Shown one piece after another: positions 8,852-18,717 of a stretch of 64,000 nt of DNA. Source of the stretch: Neoakkermansia glycaniphila (GTDB taxonomy: Bacteria; Verrucomicrobiota; Verrucomicrobiia; Verrucomicrobiales; Akkermansiaceae); assembly GCF_001683795.1 (NCBI RefSeq), contig NZ_LIGX01000020.1, positions 44,197 through 108,196 of the forward strand. The letters are read 5' to 3'. The translations under genes were made by a program, and so were the position numbers. The notes beneath the pieces are model-generated. The model made no database searches. It saw only the letters and a list, made by a program, of their open reading frames with translations, and was not told the DNA's origin. How positions within the stretch are numbered: position 1 is the first letter of the stretch; every line of letters begins with the position of its first letter.

Positions 8852-9558
8852 CAGGCTCGCATCAGCGTCAGAACGGCGACGGTGCGGACATCCGGGAGGC
8901 GGCGGAGCTGCCGGGCGCATGCCCGCGCCGTTGCTCCTGTGGTGAATACATCGTCGATCAGCAGCAGGTGGGCAGGGATTGTTTTTCTGCCGGCAACATA
9001 GGCTGGCGATACCCGGTACACCGTGTCGGCATGCCGGGCGCGTTCCTGCTTGAGAAGAGCCGTCTGGCTCATGGCGTCGCGGAGATGGACGAGAGGTTCG
9101 GCCATGCCGAAACCGAGGCGTTTTCCAAGCGATTTTGCCAGCAGGAGGGACTGGTTGTAGCCGCGCCTGTGCATTCTGCCGGAAGTCATCGGGATGGGGA
9201 CGAGCGTCCACGCCGTTGTCCGCAGAAGAGGATCGGTTTGAAGCGTCCCGGACATCAGATCGGCGAGCGCCGGAACGAGGTGGTTTCTGCCGTGGTATTT
9301 CAGGTCGATGATGAGCCTGCGTGCCTCTTCGCTGCGCGACAGGGTCGAGCGGGCAAAATCGAATGTACGTTCATGCTCCGAACACTCGGCACACATTTCG
9401 GCCTGGGCGGATGCTCCGGGTAACGGCGTGCCGCAATGAAGGCATACCGGAGCTTCGACGCGCGGCAACGCATCCATGCACGCAGGACAAAGGGAATATG
9501 CCGTACCGGAGGGTTCCCCGCACAGGGCGCAGATGCGGGGAAAGATCCAGTCGAGCAT
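8851..9558 (-). CDS. comF: ComF family phosphoribosyltransferase-like protein
   Basis: 235 residues, usual for ComF. The N-terminus carries a four-cysteine zinc ribbon (CALCG, CPAC, CLHCG, CAEC; residues 10-58). The C-terminal half is a type I phosphoribosyltransferase fold with the PRPP loop LLIDDVFTTGAT near residue 198. ComF proteins take part in handling single-stranded DNA during natural transformation. It is the last gene of the fur-sufC-sufB-sufD run, starting 9 bp after sufD. That linkage may be positional only. Confidence 0.9.
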   Translation of the reverse strand: MLDWIFPRICALCGEPSGTAYSLCPACMDALPRVEAPVCLHCGTPLPGASAQAEMCAECSEHERTFDFARSTLSRSEEARRLIIDLKYHGRNHLVPALADLMSGTLQTDPLLRTTAWTLVPIPMTSGRMHRRGYNQSLLLAKSLGKRLGFGMAEPLVHLRDAMSQTALLKQERARHADTVYRVSPAYVAGRKTIPAHLLLIDDVFTTGATARACARQLRRLPDVRTVAVLTLMRA

Positions 9559-9567
9559 GGCAAGCCG

Positions 9568-10680
9568 CTATTCTCCGGTTTCGCCGCGAAAGCGGACGAC
9601 CGCATCATGCAGGAAGCCTTCTGCGACGAGCCGCTGCGCCTGTTCTTCCGGGATGCCCCGGGATTGGAGGTAGAAGAGCTGTTCTTCATCCATCGGGGAG
9701 GTGGCGCTGCCGTGCGAGCATTTGACTCCGTCCGCCAGAATTTCGAGGCCGGGCAGGGAGTTGATGGAAGCCTGTTCGCTGAGCATCATGTTGCGGTTGG
9801 CCTGGTAGGCGTCCGTCTCATGGGCTCCGGGCTCCACGAGGATCATGCCGGCGAAGGTAGCCGTGGCTGTGTCGCCCACGACGTTTTTGTACAGAAGGTT
9901 GCTGTATGCTCCCGGCGAGGAGTGTATCTGCCGCGTGCGCTGGTCGAGTACACGGCTGCCGTCTACCGCATTGGCGGAGAAGAGTTCGGCACGGGCTTCG
10001 CGTCCGGTAAGCACGCAGGTCGTTTCCTGCCGCGCCCATTCCGTGTGGAGGTGGCGCGTGAGCTGGTTGAGGGTTGCGCCTTCGGCCAGCCTGTATTCGG
10101 CTATTTCCATGGCGCGGCCCGTGCTGCCGAGTTCCTGCACCAGTTCGTAGGAAAGGGAGGCATGCGGCGCAAGTACGGCTTTCTGCACGCCGACGATCAT
10201 TTGGCTGTTGCCGCCGTCTCCCCGGTGGATTTCCCGGATCGTGGCTTTGGAGCCTTCACCCATCAGGATGAGGATGGAAGGGGAGAGCAGTCCCATCTCT
10301 CCGCGTACGGTGCAGGTGATTTCGATGGGGTGTTCGACGATGCAGCCGGGGGCGATCGAGATGCAGAGGCCGCAGACGGGCAGGCTCTGCTGCATGGCGA
10401 GGATTCTGCCGGAGCCGATGGAGTGGACGGAAGCGAGGTGTTCCAGCTCTTCGGGCTTGCCGAGCGGCTGGATGCTGACTCCCGGCAGTACGGGGCCTGC
10501 CAGCGTGGCGGTTACGGCTTCGTCCGCCACAGGGGGCGGCGTTTGCAGGCGGTCAAGCACGGCGGCCGCATACGCGGCGGGGCGTCCGTAGCGCCAGTCT
10601 TCATTCAGGCGGTCCGGGGCGGCAAGAGTTTCGGCGCGGGAGGCGGCCTGCTGGCGGAAGTGGTTCAGAGCGTCATTCAT
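9568..10680 (-). CDS. sufD: Fe-S cluster assembly protein SufD
   Basis: 370 residues, slightly shorter than E. coli SufD (about 420). The C-terminal two thirds is the SufBD beta-helix core (GTATATFAGMI near 262, then a KCSHGSA segment near 316). It partners with SufB and SufC in the cytoplasmic SufBC2D scaffold on which Fe-S clusters are built. It starts 21 bp after the sufB stop, in the order sufC-sufB-sufD. Confidence 0.93.
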   Translation of the reverse strand: MNDALNHFRQQAASRAETLAAPDRLNEDWRYGRPAAYAAAVLDRLQTPPPVADEAVTATLAGPVLPGVSIQPLGKPEELEHLASVHSIGSGRILAMQQSLPVCGLCISIAPGCIVEHPIEITCTVRGEMGLLSPSILILMGEGSKATIREIHRGDGGNSQMIVGVQKAVLAPHASLSYELVQELGSTGRAMEIAEYRLAEGATLNQLTRHLHTEWARQETTCVLTGREARAELFSANAVDGSRVLDQRTRQIHSSPGAYSNLLYKNVVGDTATATFAGMILVEPGAHETDAYQANRNMMLSEQASINSLPGLEILADGVKCSHGSATSPMDEEQLFYLQSRGIPEEQAQRLVAEGFLHDAVVRFRGETGE

Positions 10681-10701
10681 CGTGATAGGTGCCGGAAAGG
10701 G

Positions 10702-12105
10702 TTAACCGATGCTGTCCTCCATTTCGAGGTCGATCAGGCGGCGCAGCTCCACGGAGTATTCCATCGGGAATTCCTTGACGAGTTCGTTGATGAATCCGTT
10801 GACGGCGAGGGACATGGCCGAGGCTCGCGACAGGCCGCGCTGCTGCATGTAGAAGAGCATTTCTTCGGAGACCTGCGAGACGGAGGCTTCGTGCTGCACC
10901 GCGCTGCGGTTGCCCGTCACGCTGATGGCGGGGTAGGTGTCCGTCCGGCTGTCGGTGTTGATGAGCAGGGCATCGCATTCCGTGTTGTTTTTGCAGCCTT
11001 TCAATCCCTTGGGGATGACGACCTGGCCGCGGTAGCTCGCCCGGCCCGTGCCGATGCTGATGGATTTGGAGACGACGTTGGAGGTGGTTTCGTCGGCTGC
11101 GTGGATCATTTTCGCGCCCGTGTCCTGATGCTGCCCGGTGTTGGCCAGGGCGATGGAGATGACTTCGCCGCGCGCCCGGCGGCCTTTCAGCACGACGCCG
11201 GGGTATTTCATCGTCAGGCCGGAACCGATGTTGCAGTCGATCCAGCGGATTTCCGCGCCTTCGTGCGCGAGTCCGCGCTTGGTGACGAGGTTGAAGACGT
11301 TGGATGACCAGTTCTGGACGGTCACATATTGAATCTTCGCGTTTTTCATCGCGACGAGTTCGACGACGGCGGAATGCAGGGTCGAGGTATCGAACTGCGG
11401 AGCCGTGCAGCCTTCCATGTACATGATTTCGGAGTCTTCGTCCGCGATGATGAGCGTGCGTTCGAACTGGCCGAAGTTCTCGGAATTGATGCGGAAATAG
11501 GCTTGCAGCGGGTGCTTGAGCTTCACGCCCTTGGGCACGTAGATGAACGAGCCGCCGGAGAAGACGGCGCTGTTCAGCGCGGAGAATTTGTTGTCGCCCA
11601 CGGGGATGACCTTGCCGAACCACGGGCGGAAGATTTCTTCATGCTCCATCAGTCCTTCGGTGGAGTTCACGAAGATGACGCCCTGCTTCTGCAGTTCTTC
11701 CTTCATGTTGTTGTACGCCGTTTCCGAGTCGTACTGCGCGTCCACGCCTGCGAGGAAGGCGCGTTCCTGTTCGGGTACGCCGAGGCGTTCGAAGGTGCGC
11801 TTCACTTCGTCCGGCACTTCGTCCCAGCTTTTCTTGGGGCGTTCGCCGTGGGCGAGGTAGTAGCGGATGGCGGAGAAGTCGATCTTTTCGAGGTCTTTCG
11901 TGGCCCAGTGGGTGGGCAGGGGCATTTCCTCGAATTTGCGGAGGGCGTTCTGGCGGAATTCGCGTATCCAGTCCTTTTCTCCCTTGACGTTGACGATGTA
12001 ATCGACGGTGTCGGGCGTCAGGCCGTACCCGGCGTCGTACTTGTGTTTTTCCGGGAAGGAGAAGTTCCCCTTCGCCGAGTCGAAACTGAATGGTGATTCG
12101 TCCAT
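10702..12105 (-). CDS. sufB: Fe-S cluster assembly scaffold SufB
   Basis: 467 residues, the expected length. It shows SufB landmarks: [13 protein letters not shown] near residue 145, YMEGCTAPQ near 230, [20 protein letters not shown], and a C-terminal NNTECDALL segment with the conserved Cys. SufB receives sulfur from SufS and assembles the cluster with SufC and SufD. The start lies 7 bp after the sufC stop, and no good Shine-Dalgarno sequence is visible. Confidence 0.96.
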   Translation of the reverse strand: MDESPFSFDSAKGNFSFPEKHKYDAGYGLTPDTVDYIVNVKGEKDWIREFRQNALRKFEEMPLPTHWATKDLEKIDFSAIRYYLAHGERPKKSWDEVPDEVKRTFERLGVPEQERAFLAGVDAQYDSETAYNNMKEELQKQGVIFVNSTEGLMEHEEIFRPWFGKVIPVGDNKFSALNSAVFSGGSFIYVPKGVKLKHPLQAYFRINSENFGQFERTLIIADEDSEIMYMEGCTAPQFDTSTLHSAVVELVAMKNAKIQYVTVQNWSSNVFNLVTKRGLAHEGAEIRWIDCNIGSGLTMKYPGVVLKGRRARGEVISIALANTGQHQDTGAKMIHAADETTSNVVSKSISIGTGRASYRGQVVIPKGLKGCKNNTECDALLINTDSRTDTYPAISVTGNRSAVQHEASVSQVSEEMLFYMQQRGLSRASAMSLAVNGFINELVKEFPMEYSVELRRLIDLEMEDSIG

Positions 12106-12112
12106 GAAGACT

Positions 12113-12859
12113 TTATTGTTCCGTGTTTTTCAGAAACTCGTAGCCGTGCTCTTCCAGCTCGTCCACCAGCTCGTAGCCGCCCGTGCGGACGATTTTGCCG
12201 TCCGACAGCACATGCACCACATCCGGCTTGATGTATTCGAGCAGCCGCTTGTAGTGCGTGATGACGAGGAAGCTGCGCATCGGCGAGCGCATGGAGTTCA
12301 CGCCTTCGGAGACGATGCGGAGGGCGTCGATATCCAGCCCGGAGTCGGTTTCGTCCAGAATGGCGTATGTCGGTTCGAGCATCATCATCTGGAGGATGTC
12401 GTTGCGCTTCTTTTCACCGCCGGAGAAGCCTTCGTTCACGGCGCGGGAGGTGAACTTGCGGGCCATGCCGAGTTTGTCCATCTTCGCATACAGTGTCTTG
12501 TAGAAGGCGACGGCATCCAGCTCTTCTCCTTCGGGCATGCGGGCCTGCATGGCGGCGCGGAGGAAGTTGGCATTGGTGACGCCCGGCACTTCGACGGGGT
12601 ACTGGAAGGCGAGGAACAGCCCGGCGCGGCTGCGTTCGTCCACGCTCATGGAGAGCAGGTCGTGGCCGTCCATCGTGGCGCTGCCGCCCGTGACCTCGTA
12701 ATCTTCATGTCCGCACAGCACCTTGGAGAGGGTGCTTTTGCCGGAGCCGTTCGGCCCCATGATGGCATGGATTTCTCCCTTGGGGATTTCGAGGTTGATT
12801 CCCTTCAGGATTTCCGTCCCGTGGACGTTGGCGTGCAGATCTTGAATGATGAGACTCAT
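12113..12859 (-). CDS. sufC: Fe-S cluster assembly ATPase SufC
   Basis: 248 residues from ATG 12859 (MSLIIQDL). The frame is open further upstream, but that part encodes the end of the fur-like gene in another frame. Walker A is GPNGSGKST, the ABC signature is FSGGEKKRN and Walker B is [13 protein letters not shown], all typical of SufC. ATP hydrolysis drives remodelling of SufB-SufD. It begins 26 bp after the fur-like stop, consistent with one transcript. Confidence 0.96.
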   Translation of the reverse strand: MSLIIQDLHANVHGTEILKGINLEIPKGEIHAIMGPNGSGKSTLSKVLCGHEDYEVTGGSATMDGHDLLSMSVDERSRAGLFLAFQYPVEVPGVTNANFLRAAMQARMPEGEELDAVAFYKTLYAKMDKLGMARKFTSRAVNEGFSGGEKKRNDILQMMMLEPTYAILDETDSGLDIDALRIVSEGVNSMRSPMRSFLVITHYKRLLEYIKPDVVHVLSDGKIVRTGGYELVDELEEHGYEFLKNTEQ

Positions 12860-12885
12860 GCTTGTGTGGAATGATGTGAAAATGT

Positions 12886-13323
12886 CTATGGTTTGACGAT
12901 GGAACCGCGGAGGGTGATTTCCGCCTCGTTCACGCAGGCGCCCGGAGGCAGATCGATCACATCTTCCAGCAATACGCCCGGTTTCAGCGTGATGTCGTGG
13001 ATGATGCCGGTGTCGATATCCTGAAAGTGTCCGTGTTCTACAAGGTTGGGACAATAACGGGACGGTTCCCGATCAAAATTTACCTGTCTTACAAGGCGAT
13101 GTTTGACCAAAGCTTCCAAACAGTTATAAACGGTGGCCAGAGAAATGGACGGCAGGCGCAGTTTCGCACGGCGGAAAACTTCGGCGGCAGTAGGGTGGTC
13201 GCGCTTGTCCATCAACACTTGATACACTTCCTGCCGCTGGCGGGTAAGGCGCAATCCTGAAACCGTCGGCAGGATGGAATCTTTGCGTTTGGCTGCGGAG
13301 ATGGGGAAAGATGAAGAGTTCAT
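12886..13323 (-). CDS. Fur family transcriptional regulator heading the suf operon
   Basis: 145 residues from ATG 13323. The winged helix is recognisable ([15 protein letters not shown], then [12 protein letters not shown] and [14 protein letters not shown]). The usual first structural-zinc CxxC is absent: the segment is [15 protein letters not shown], with Asp and Thr where the cysteines normally sit. Only single cysteines remain elsewhere. It therefore differs from classical Fur and resembles the cysteine-poor branches of the family. Its place at the head of sufCBD and divergent from a GH110 gene suggests it senses iron or Fe-S/heme status and controls suf; that is inference. Confidence 0.88.
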   Translation of the reverse strand: MNSSSFPISAAKRKDSILPTVSGLRLTRQRQEVYQVLMDKRDHPTAAEVFRRAKLRLPSISLATVYNCLEALVKHRLVRQVNFDREPSRYCPNLVEHGHFQDIDTGIIHDITLKPGVLLEDVIDLPPGACVNEAEITLRGSIVKP

Positions 13324-13361
13324 GGCCTGAATTTCTGCACGAATGTAGTCTTTTTTAGAAT

Positions 13362-13376
13362 GAAAATCAAGTTTTC
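13362..13376. promoter_or_regulatory. Possible operator between the fur-like gene and GH110
   Basis: GAAAA-TCAAG-TTTTC is a short inverted repeat in the 110-bp divergent spacer. It is a plausible autoregulatory site for the Fur-like protein, but too short to be sure. Confidence 0.25.
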
Positions 13377-13433
13377 GCTGACGATAAGACGTTTTTTCTT
13401 GTGCCACAACGGCCAGACGCATACGATACCGGC

Positions 13434-15680
13434 ATGATACGCTTTCTATTATTATGCGGTTGCAGTTTGCAGGCAAATGCCGCAGTACAGGAAACGCAGC
13501 TCGACAGCCTTCCCGGCACGGCGATGACTTGCGGGTGGGAAGGCCGCCCGGTTCGGCCGGGGAAATCCGTCTCCGGAGAAGCCATGAGAATCGGCGGCAG
13601 GACTTTTGAACGGGGGCTTGGCACGCATGCACCCTCCGCAGGTACGCTGAAGCTCGACGGCAAGGCCGGCCGCTTTCTGGCGGAGGTAGGCGTGGATGCC
13701 TCCCAGGCGAAGGGGACGGTTCGGTTCCGGGTGAAGGGCAACGGCAAAACGCTTTTCGAGAGCGGCATACTCAAGGGAGGCGATGAGCCGGTATCGGTTG
13801 ACGTACCGTTGCAAGGCGTGCGCCGCCTCGAACTGGAAGTGGACGACGGGGGAGACGGCAGGGATTTCGACCACGCGAACTGGGGCAATGCACGCCTTGT
13901 TTACGATGGGGCGGTTCCGGTATGGATGAATCCCGGAGAATCTTCCAACGATGAGACGGTTTACCCCGCTGCCTCCCGGCGCACGCTTTCCAAAGGGAAT
14001 ACGGTTCGCTACATCGATCCGCAACGCGGCGACGACCGGGCGAGCGGACTTTCCTCCGGCAAGGCATGGAAGAGCATGGCTCCGGCGAATGCCCTGACGC
14101 TGGCGCCGGGCGATACGCTGGTGATTGCTCCCGGCACGCACGATTATTCCCTGATTGCCTCCGGCTGCGGCACGGAGAAGGACAATATCACTTTGAGATT
14201 TCTTCCGGGGAGGCATGTGTTCGCCTACGGCAATCTGGCGACGGACAAACTGCATATTTCCAACACGAACGACAGGCCCTACCAGCCGAAAAGCATCGCC
14301 CTGCGGCTCGACGGGATGAAAAACGTACGGCTGGAAGGCAAGGGAGCCGAGATTCTGCTCGCAGGCAAGTCGATCTACATGATGGCGGACGGCTGCGACG
14401 GCGTCACTCTGGAAGGCCTGACCTTCGACTACCTGCATCCCACCGTCTGCGAATTCAAGGTCGAATCCATCGACGGGCAAACGATGGATATCTCCATCGC
14501 TCCCGACTACGGGTACGAACTGAACGACGGCAAGCTGACATGGAAAGGGCCGGGCTGGCAGTTCCCGCTCGGAGGCTACATGAAGGTGTTCGACCCGGAG
14601 CAGGGCGTATTCTCCGGCTCCTTCTCGCCCAACGGCACCCGCATCGAAGAACTCTCTCCCGGCAGGCTCCGCGTGCATTACCTCTCCGGTTCGCCGACGC
14701 TCAAACCGGGGCAGGTCGTCCAGAACCGGGATATTACGCGCGACTGCGTCGGTTTCCTGCAAAGAAACAGCCGCAATCTGAAGTGGAAGGATTGCTCGAT
14801 CCATGCCATCCACGGCATGGGGGTCGTCTCCCAGTTCTGCGAGAACCTGAGCTTCGATCGCCTGAATGTCGCGCCGCGCAAGGGTTCTCCCCGCACGAAC
14901 GTGACATGGGCGGACATTCTGCATTTCTCGGGCTGCAAGGGGCGCATCTCCGTGCGCGACTGTTTTCTTTCCGCTGCGCACGACGATGCCATCAACGTAC
15001 ACGGCACCCATCTCCGCATCGTGCAGCAGCCCGCTCCGAACAAGGTCGTAGTGCAGTTCATGCATCCCCAGACATTCGGTATCGACGGTTTCCACCCCGG
15101 CGACGAGGTTGAATTCATCCGGGGAGACAGCCTTGTGTCCTTCGGCTCGAACAAGGTGCAGAAGGTTGACAGGCTCGACGACAGGAAAATGGCCCTCACC
15201 TTGCAAAAGCCCGCTCCCTCCGGCATACGTCCGACCGATGCTCTGGAGAACGTGACGTGGACGCCCTCCGTCCACGTCTCCGGAACGACGGTGCGCCATA
15301 TTCCGACGCGGGGATTCCTGCTGACGACGCGCCGCCCGGTGGTGGTCGAGAACTGCCGGTTCATCCGCACGGGCATGCCCGGCATTCTGGTGGAGGATGA
15401 TGCTTCCGGCTGGTACGAATCGGGCATGGTGAAGGATATGACGATCCGGGGCAATACCTTTGTGGAATGCGCCGAACCTGTCATTCACATCAATCCGCAC
15501 GCAACAAAATCCGAAGGCCCCGTGCACAGCAATATCAGGATCGAAAACAACCGTTTCGAACTGAAGGGCGGCACAGCCGTGCGCTCCCACCATGCCGACA
15601 AGGTGACGGTGAAGGGCAATACGTATATCCGGCAGGGAAAGCCCTCGGCTGAAAAGGATTGCGTGCGGATCGATTCCTGA
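13434..15680 (+). CDS. GH110 alpha-1,3-galactosidase with N-terminal NPCBM domain
   Basis: 748 residues from ATG 13434; a GTG 33 bases upstream would lengthen a poor signal peptide. A short export signal (MIRFLLLCGCSLQANA) is followed at about 20-150 by an NPCBM carbohydrate-binding domain (FERGLGTHAPS, then a VGVDAS segment). From about 185 (VRYIDPQRGDD) a parallel beta-helix begins, with the GH110 hallmark AAHDDAINVHGTHLRI near 520. GH110 enzymes remove terminal alpha-1,3-galactose, including from blood-group-B glycans, and Akkermansia is known to encode them. The protein probably acts outside the cytoplasm on mucin glycans. Confidence 0.88.
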   Translation: MIRFLLLCGCSLQANAAVQETQLDSLPGTAMTCGWEGRPVRPGKSVSGEAMRIGGRTFERGLGTHAPSAGTLKLDGKAGRFLAEVGVDASQAKGTVRFRVKGNGKTLFESGILKGGDEPVSVDVPLQGVRRLELEVDDGGDGRDFDHANWGNARLVYDGAVPVWMNPGESSNDETVYPAASRRTLSKGNTVRYIDPQRGDDRASGLSSGKAWKSMAPANALTLAPGDTLVIAPGTHDYSLIASGCGTEKDNITLRFLPGRHVFAYGNLATDKLHISNTNDRPYQPKSIALRLDGMKNVRLEGKGAEILLAGKSIYMMADGCDGVTLEGLTFDYLHPTVCEFKVESIDGQTMDISIAPDYGYELNDGKLTWKGPGWQFPLGGYMKVFDPEQGVFSGSFSPNGTRIEELSPGRLRVHYLSGSPTLKPGQVVQNRDITRDCVGFLQRNSRNLKWKDCSIHAIHGMGVVSQFCENLSFDRLNVAPRKGSPRTNVTWADILHFSGCKGRISVRDCFLSAAHDDAINVHGTHLRIVQQPAPNKVVVQFMHPQTFGIDGFHPGDEVEFIRGDSLVSFGSNKVQKVDRLDDRKMALTLQKPAPSGIRPTDALENVTWTPSVHVSGTTVRHIPTRGFLLTTRRPVVVENCRFIRTGMPGILVEDDASGWYESGMVKDMTIRGNTFVECAEPVIHINPHATKSEGPVHSNIRIENNRFELKGGTAVRSHHADKVTVKGNTYIRQGKPSAEKDCVRIDS

Positions 15681-15690
15681 CGGAACGGCC

Positions 15691-17028
15691 TCACCGCTTG
15701 CGAAGGCTGGCCGGAAGGATTTTCATCTGGTCGCGGTACTTGGCGATGGTTCGCCGCGCCACGGTAACGCCTTGCGCTGCGAGGGCGGCTTCTATCTTGG
15801 CATCGCTCAGGGGCTTGGCGGGATTCTCCTCGTCGACGAGCTTCCTGATGCGCGCCTGAATGGCCTGCGGGCTGAGCGCGTCGCCGTCTCCGTCGTGCTG
15901 CGGCAGCGCAGTCTGGAAGAACGAGCGCAGTTCGTAGATGCCGTGGCTGCACAACAGGTATTTGTGGCTGACGGCGCGGGAGACGGTGGAGGGATGAATC
16001 TCCAGTGCATGCGCCACGTCTTCCATTCGCATCGGGGCGAGATGGTCCTTCCCTTCGAGGAAGAAGGGTTCCTGCCGCCGGACGATTTCCCGGGCGATCG
16101 TCAGAATGGTTTCCTGCCTGTCGGTGATGGATTTGATGAACTCGCGCCCTTCCCGGAAACAGCGGCTTAGGTAGGCACGCAGTTCCGCATCCTCGGCATG
16201 TTCGGACAACATCTCGCGGTAGGCGCTGCTGATGGAGAGTTTCGGAATGTGTTCGCCCGTCAGGGAGACGTGCAAGCCGCCGTTCTTGCCTTTTTCGACG
16301 ATCAGGTCGGGCGTGACGGACGGGTTCGCCTCGCGGGCGAAGCCTGCTCCCGGATCGGGGTTCAGGCGAGTGATGCGCTGTACGGCAGCCTGTATCTCGT
16401 CCTCGTCCGCGCCGAGGGTGCGTGAGGCATCCGCATAGCGGTGGCGTACCAGATCATCCCAGCAGTCACGCAGAAGGCGGCCGGGCAGGGAATCCTCCTC
16501 CCCAGCCTGCCGGAGCTGGATCAACAGGGAATCCCGCAGATCGCGCGCCCCGACGCCCGGAGGGTCGAGATCCTGCACGATGCCAAGGGCTTCCTCCAGA
16601 ATTTTCGGGGCAATGCCGTTGCGGACGGCTATCTCTTCAGGGCTGTCTTCGAAAAAGCCCCGATGGTCCAGCTCGCCGATCAAATCCAGAGCCGCCCGTG
16701 CGATCGGGGGAGCGATGCCTGAACGGGCGACCTGTTCTTCAAGATGCTCGGTCAGGGAAAGTTCTTCGCTGAGCGAATTCATGAGCAACTCGTGGCGTTC
16801 GGCAGCGGCTGTACCGTCCGAAGGGGACGATGCTTCCCAGCCGTCGTCATCGTGCCGGGGATCCTCGCGGGGCGTATCTTCCTCCAACACGGGATTGGCC
16901 GCCATGGCCTGTTGCACGATCTGCGACAACTCCATGGATGAAGCCTGCAGGGTGCGCATGAAGAGCTGCATGGAGGCTCCCGCCACCATGGACTGCTTCA
17001 TTCCCTGCTGCATGCCCGCATGACTCAT
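15691..17028 (-). CDS. rpoN: RNA polymerase sigma-54 factor
   Basis: 445 residues from ATG 17028; a GTG at 17037 is an alternative. The N-terminal glutamine/methionine-rich region I (MQLFMRTLQASSMELSQIV) contacts core polymerase and activators. An acidic region II follows, then the core-binding domain with DLDPPGVGARDL, the HTH region (EIHPSTVSRAVSHKYL), and the RpoN box ARRTIAKYRD at the end. It needs AAA+ enhancer-binding proteins, none of which is encoded in this window. It converges on GH110 with an 11-bp gap. Confidence 0.95.
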   Translation of the reverse strand: MSHAGMQQGMKQSMVAGASMQLFMRTLQASSMELSQIVQQAMAANPVLEEDTPREDPRHDDDGWEASSPSDGTAAAERHELLMNSLSEELSLTEHLEEQVARSGIAPPIARAALDLIGELDHRGFFEDSPEEIAVRNGIAPKILEEALGIVQDLDPPGVGARDLRDSLLIQLRQAGEEDSLPGRLLRDCWDDLVRHRYADASRTLGADEDEIQAAVQRITRLNPDPGAGFAREANPSVTPDLIVEKGKNGGLHVSLTGEHIPKLSISSAYREMLSEHAEDAELRAYLSRCFREGREFIKSITDRQETILTIAREIVRRQEPFFLEGKDHLAPMRMEDVAHALEIHPSTVSRAVSHKYLLCSHGIYELRSFFQTALPQHDGDGDALSPQAIQARIRKLVDEENPAKPLSDAKIEAALAAQGVTVARRTIAKYRDQMKILPASLRKR

Positions 17029-17133
17029 CCCCGGCACTATACCGGATGAGGCATGAAGCGAAAAGGGGATTCTGCGTCAAAAGCGAAACAATGGCAGGAT
17101 GGAACGCCATGCCCGTTTCTACCTGAAAGAAGA

Positions 17134-17541
17134 TCAGGCAAGCAGGGTGCGGAATTTTTCCCTCTCCTCTTCGGTGTAGGGTACGACGGCGAACCCGCCG
17201 TTTTCCTCCTGCTTTCCGGTGCGAACTGTCACGATGCGCACCTGGGCGCAGTGGTCGCCGCCGCGGCGGATGTCGAACCGCCAGTGCAGGGAGCTGTTGC
17301 CGATGCGGTCGAAAATGGCTTCGACGGCAATCTCATCGTTGAAATGCAGCGGAAGATGGTAATCCGCCTCCACATGGACGCGGGGCAGCATGTAGGGCGA
17401 AGGGTAGGCAGCCAGTCCGAGCGAGAGGAGAGCCTGCAGCTCCGCTTCTTCGGCAAAGCGCAGATAATTGGAGAAATGGACGATGCCTCCGGCATCCGTC
17501 TCGTAAAAGGAGATCCTTCGATGATGGGTGAATGGCGGCAT
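17134..17541 (-). CDS. Acyl-CoA thioesterase, 4HBT hot-dog family
   Basis: 135 residues from ATG 17541 (MPPFTHHRRI). Upstream codons in the open frame overlap the neighbouring gene and are rejected. The FYETDAGGIVHFSNYLRF segment is the YbgC-type active-site motif with the catalytic Asp. It starts 13 bp after the stop of the membrane-protein gene, so it is probably cotranscribed. Cytoplasmic; substrate unknown. It is related to, but clearly diverged from, the thioesterase at 4902-5348. Confidence 0.85.
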   Translation of the reverse strand: MPPFTHHRRISFYETDAGGIVHFSNYLRFAEEAELQALLSLGLAAYPSPYMLPRVHVEADYHLPLHFNDEIAVEAIFDRIGNSSLHWRFDIRRGGDHCAQVRIVTVRTGKQEENGGFAVVPYTEEEREKFRTLLA

Positions 17542-17554
17542 ACGGGGAAACAGG

Positions 17555-18685
17555 TCAGAATTCTTCTTCCTTCTTGCGCGGCGGGTTCCAACCCGTATCG
17601 GTGGAAATGGCGTTCCAGACCTTCGGTTCGTGGCGTTCGCGTGCCAGCCATACGGGAATCGTGCTCCAGGCTGCATCGATATTCACGATGCGGTCCTTGC
17701 GCGCGCCCATGGTATCCCAGTTCAGTTCAAGGCCCGTCTGTTTTTGTCCATCGTCGAGAGAAAGGAATTTCTCACGGGAAGCACCTTCTTCAAGTCCCGG
17801 GGAAAGCACCTGTGCGCGGTACTCGGGGTTCATTTTGTCCAGTTCGAGAAAATCGTTGATTTCCTTGCGTGTCTTGCCGGTGAAAAGCTGGTTGGCGTCG
17901 GCCTCGTGGAAAATGCGGAGAGCTGCATGGACGGCGCGGTTCGTGGCGAGCTTTCGGCCGCCGGATGCATGCGTATATTCGCGCAGGGCGGCGACATCGC
18001 GGCGCATGGCGCCTTCGGAACCGCCGGAACCCAGCCAGAAGGCGAAGGGCCAGATGACGAGAATGGCGAGCAGCACAAGCGTCTGCCGCGTCCGTGTGCG
18101 GGAAATGCTCAACATGGCCTGCGCCAGCACCCCCCAGCGCTGCACCAGCTCGCGGTCGGACATGCCGAAGAGGAACCTCGCCTGAGCTTTGGGCTGTTCC
18201 TGAAGGATTGTCTGGATTGTCTTACCGCGTGAAGGTGCGATGGAGTCGATGGGCTGGGCGTCCTCGGTGGACACCTTGTCACGCGGAGGAGCCATCATGG
18301 GCAGTACCATAATGCGGATGAAGGCGCTGAAGGCGATGAACAAAGTCAGCAGGCCGAGGCCGCGCGCCATCATGATATCTTCCGCATCATGCGTCGGGAA
18401 CACATATTCGGGAGCCATCAGGTACAGAATGGGCAGAGACAGATAAACCAGCAGCCAGGCGATGACCAGACCGGCGAACCACGTCATGTTGCGGGCTTTG
18501 CCGAACCATGCCAGAGCCTCCATGGCAAGCACAATCACCGCCAGACCGATAAACATCTGGAACGGAAGGGAATCGGCAGGCCGACCGGAGGAGAACAAGG
18601 CTGTCGGATAGGAAACCATGCAGACGCCTCCGAGCGCCAGTACGGCGATGAGGCCGCTTTTCCACCATTGGGGTCCCTGATTCAT
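17555..18685 (-). CDS. Predicted inner-membrane protein of unknown function
   Basis: 376 residues from ATG 18685. I do not recognise a family. Four or five membrane helices lie in residues 10-140 (GLIAVLALGGVCMVSY, MFIGLAVIVLAMEALAWF, WFAGLVIAWLLVYLSLPILY, LGLLTLFIAFSAFIRIMVL). A cytoplasmic stretch follows, then another helix near 220 (TLVLLAILVIWPFAFWLG). The C-terminal 140 residues are soluble and mixed-charge. It lies between ogt and a thioesterase gene on the same strand, with gaps of 32 and 13 bp. Confidence 0.7.
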   Translation of the reverse strand: MNQGPQWWKSGLIAVLALGGVCMVSYPTALFSSGRPADSLPFQMFIGLAVIVLAMEALAWFGKARNMTWFAGLVIAWLLVYLSLPILYLMAPEYVFPTHDAEDIMMARGLGLLTLFIAFSAFIRIMVLPMMAPPRDKVSTEDAQPIDSIAPSRGKTIQTILQEQPKAQARFLFGMSDRELVQRWGVLAQAMLSISRTRTRQTLVLLAILVIWPFAFWLGSGGSEGAMRRDVAALREYTHASGGRKLATNRAVHAALRIFHEADANQLFTGKTRKEINDFLELDKMNPEYRAQVLSPGLEEGASREKFLSLDDGQKQTGLELNWDTMGARKDRIVNIDAAWSTIPVWLARERHEPKVWNAISTDTGWNPPRKKEEEF

Positions 18686-18717
18686 GGGCGGTATTGTATC
18701 GTTGCTCCGAATGGATG

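Noticed and set aside
9436..11307. Long plus-strand frame of 623 codons
   Set aside because: It lies antisense to comF, sufD and sufB, has no recognisable domain, and is explained by the GC-rich codon use of those genes.
13452..15593. Long minus-strand frame of 713 codons
   Set aside because: Antisense to GH110, no domain recognised, and composition typical of a mirror frame.
15691..17028. Sigma-54 promoters in this window
   Set aside because: I saw no convincing GG-N10-GC sites with the conserved TGGCAC/TTGCA context ahead of the genes here, and no enhancer-binding protein gene.
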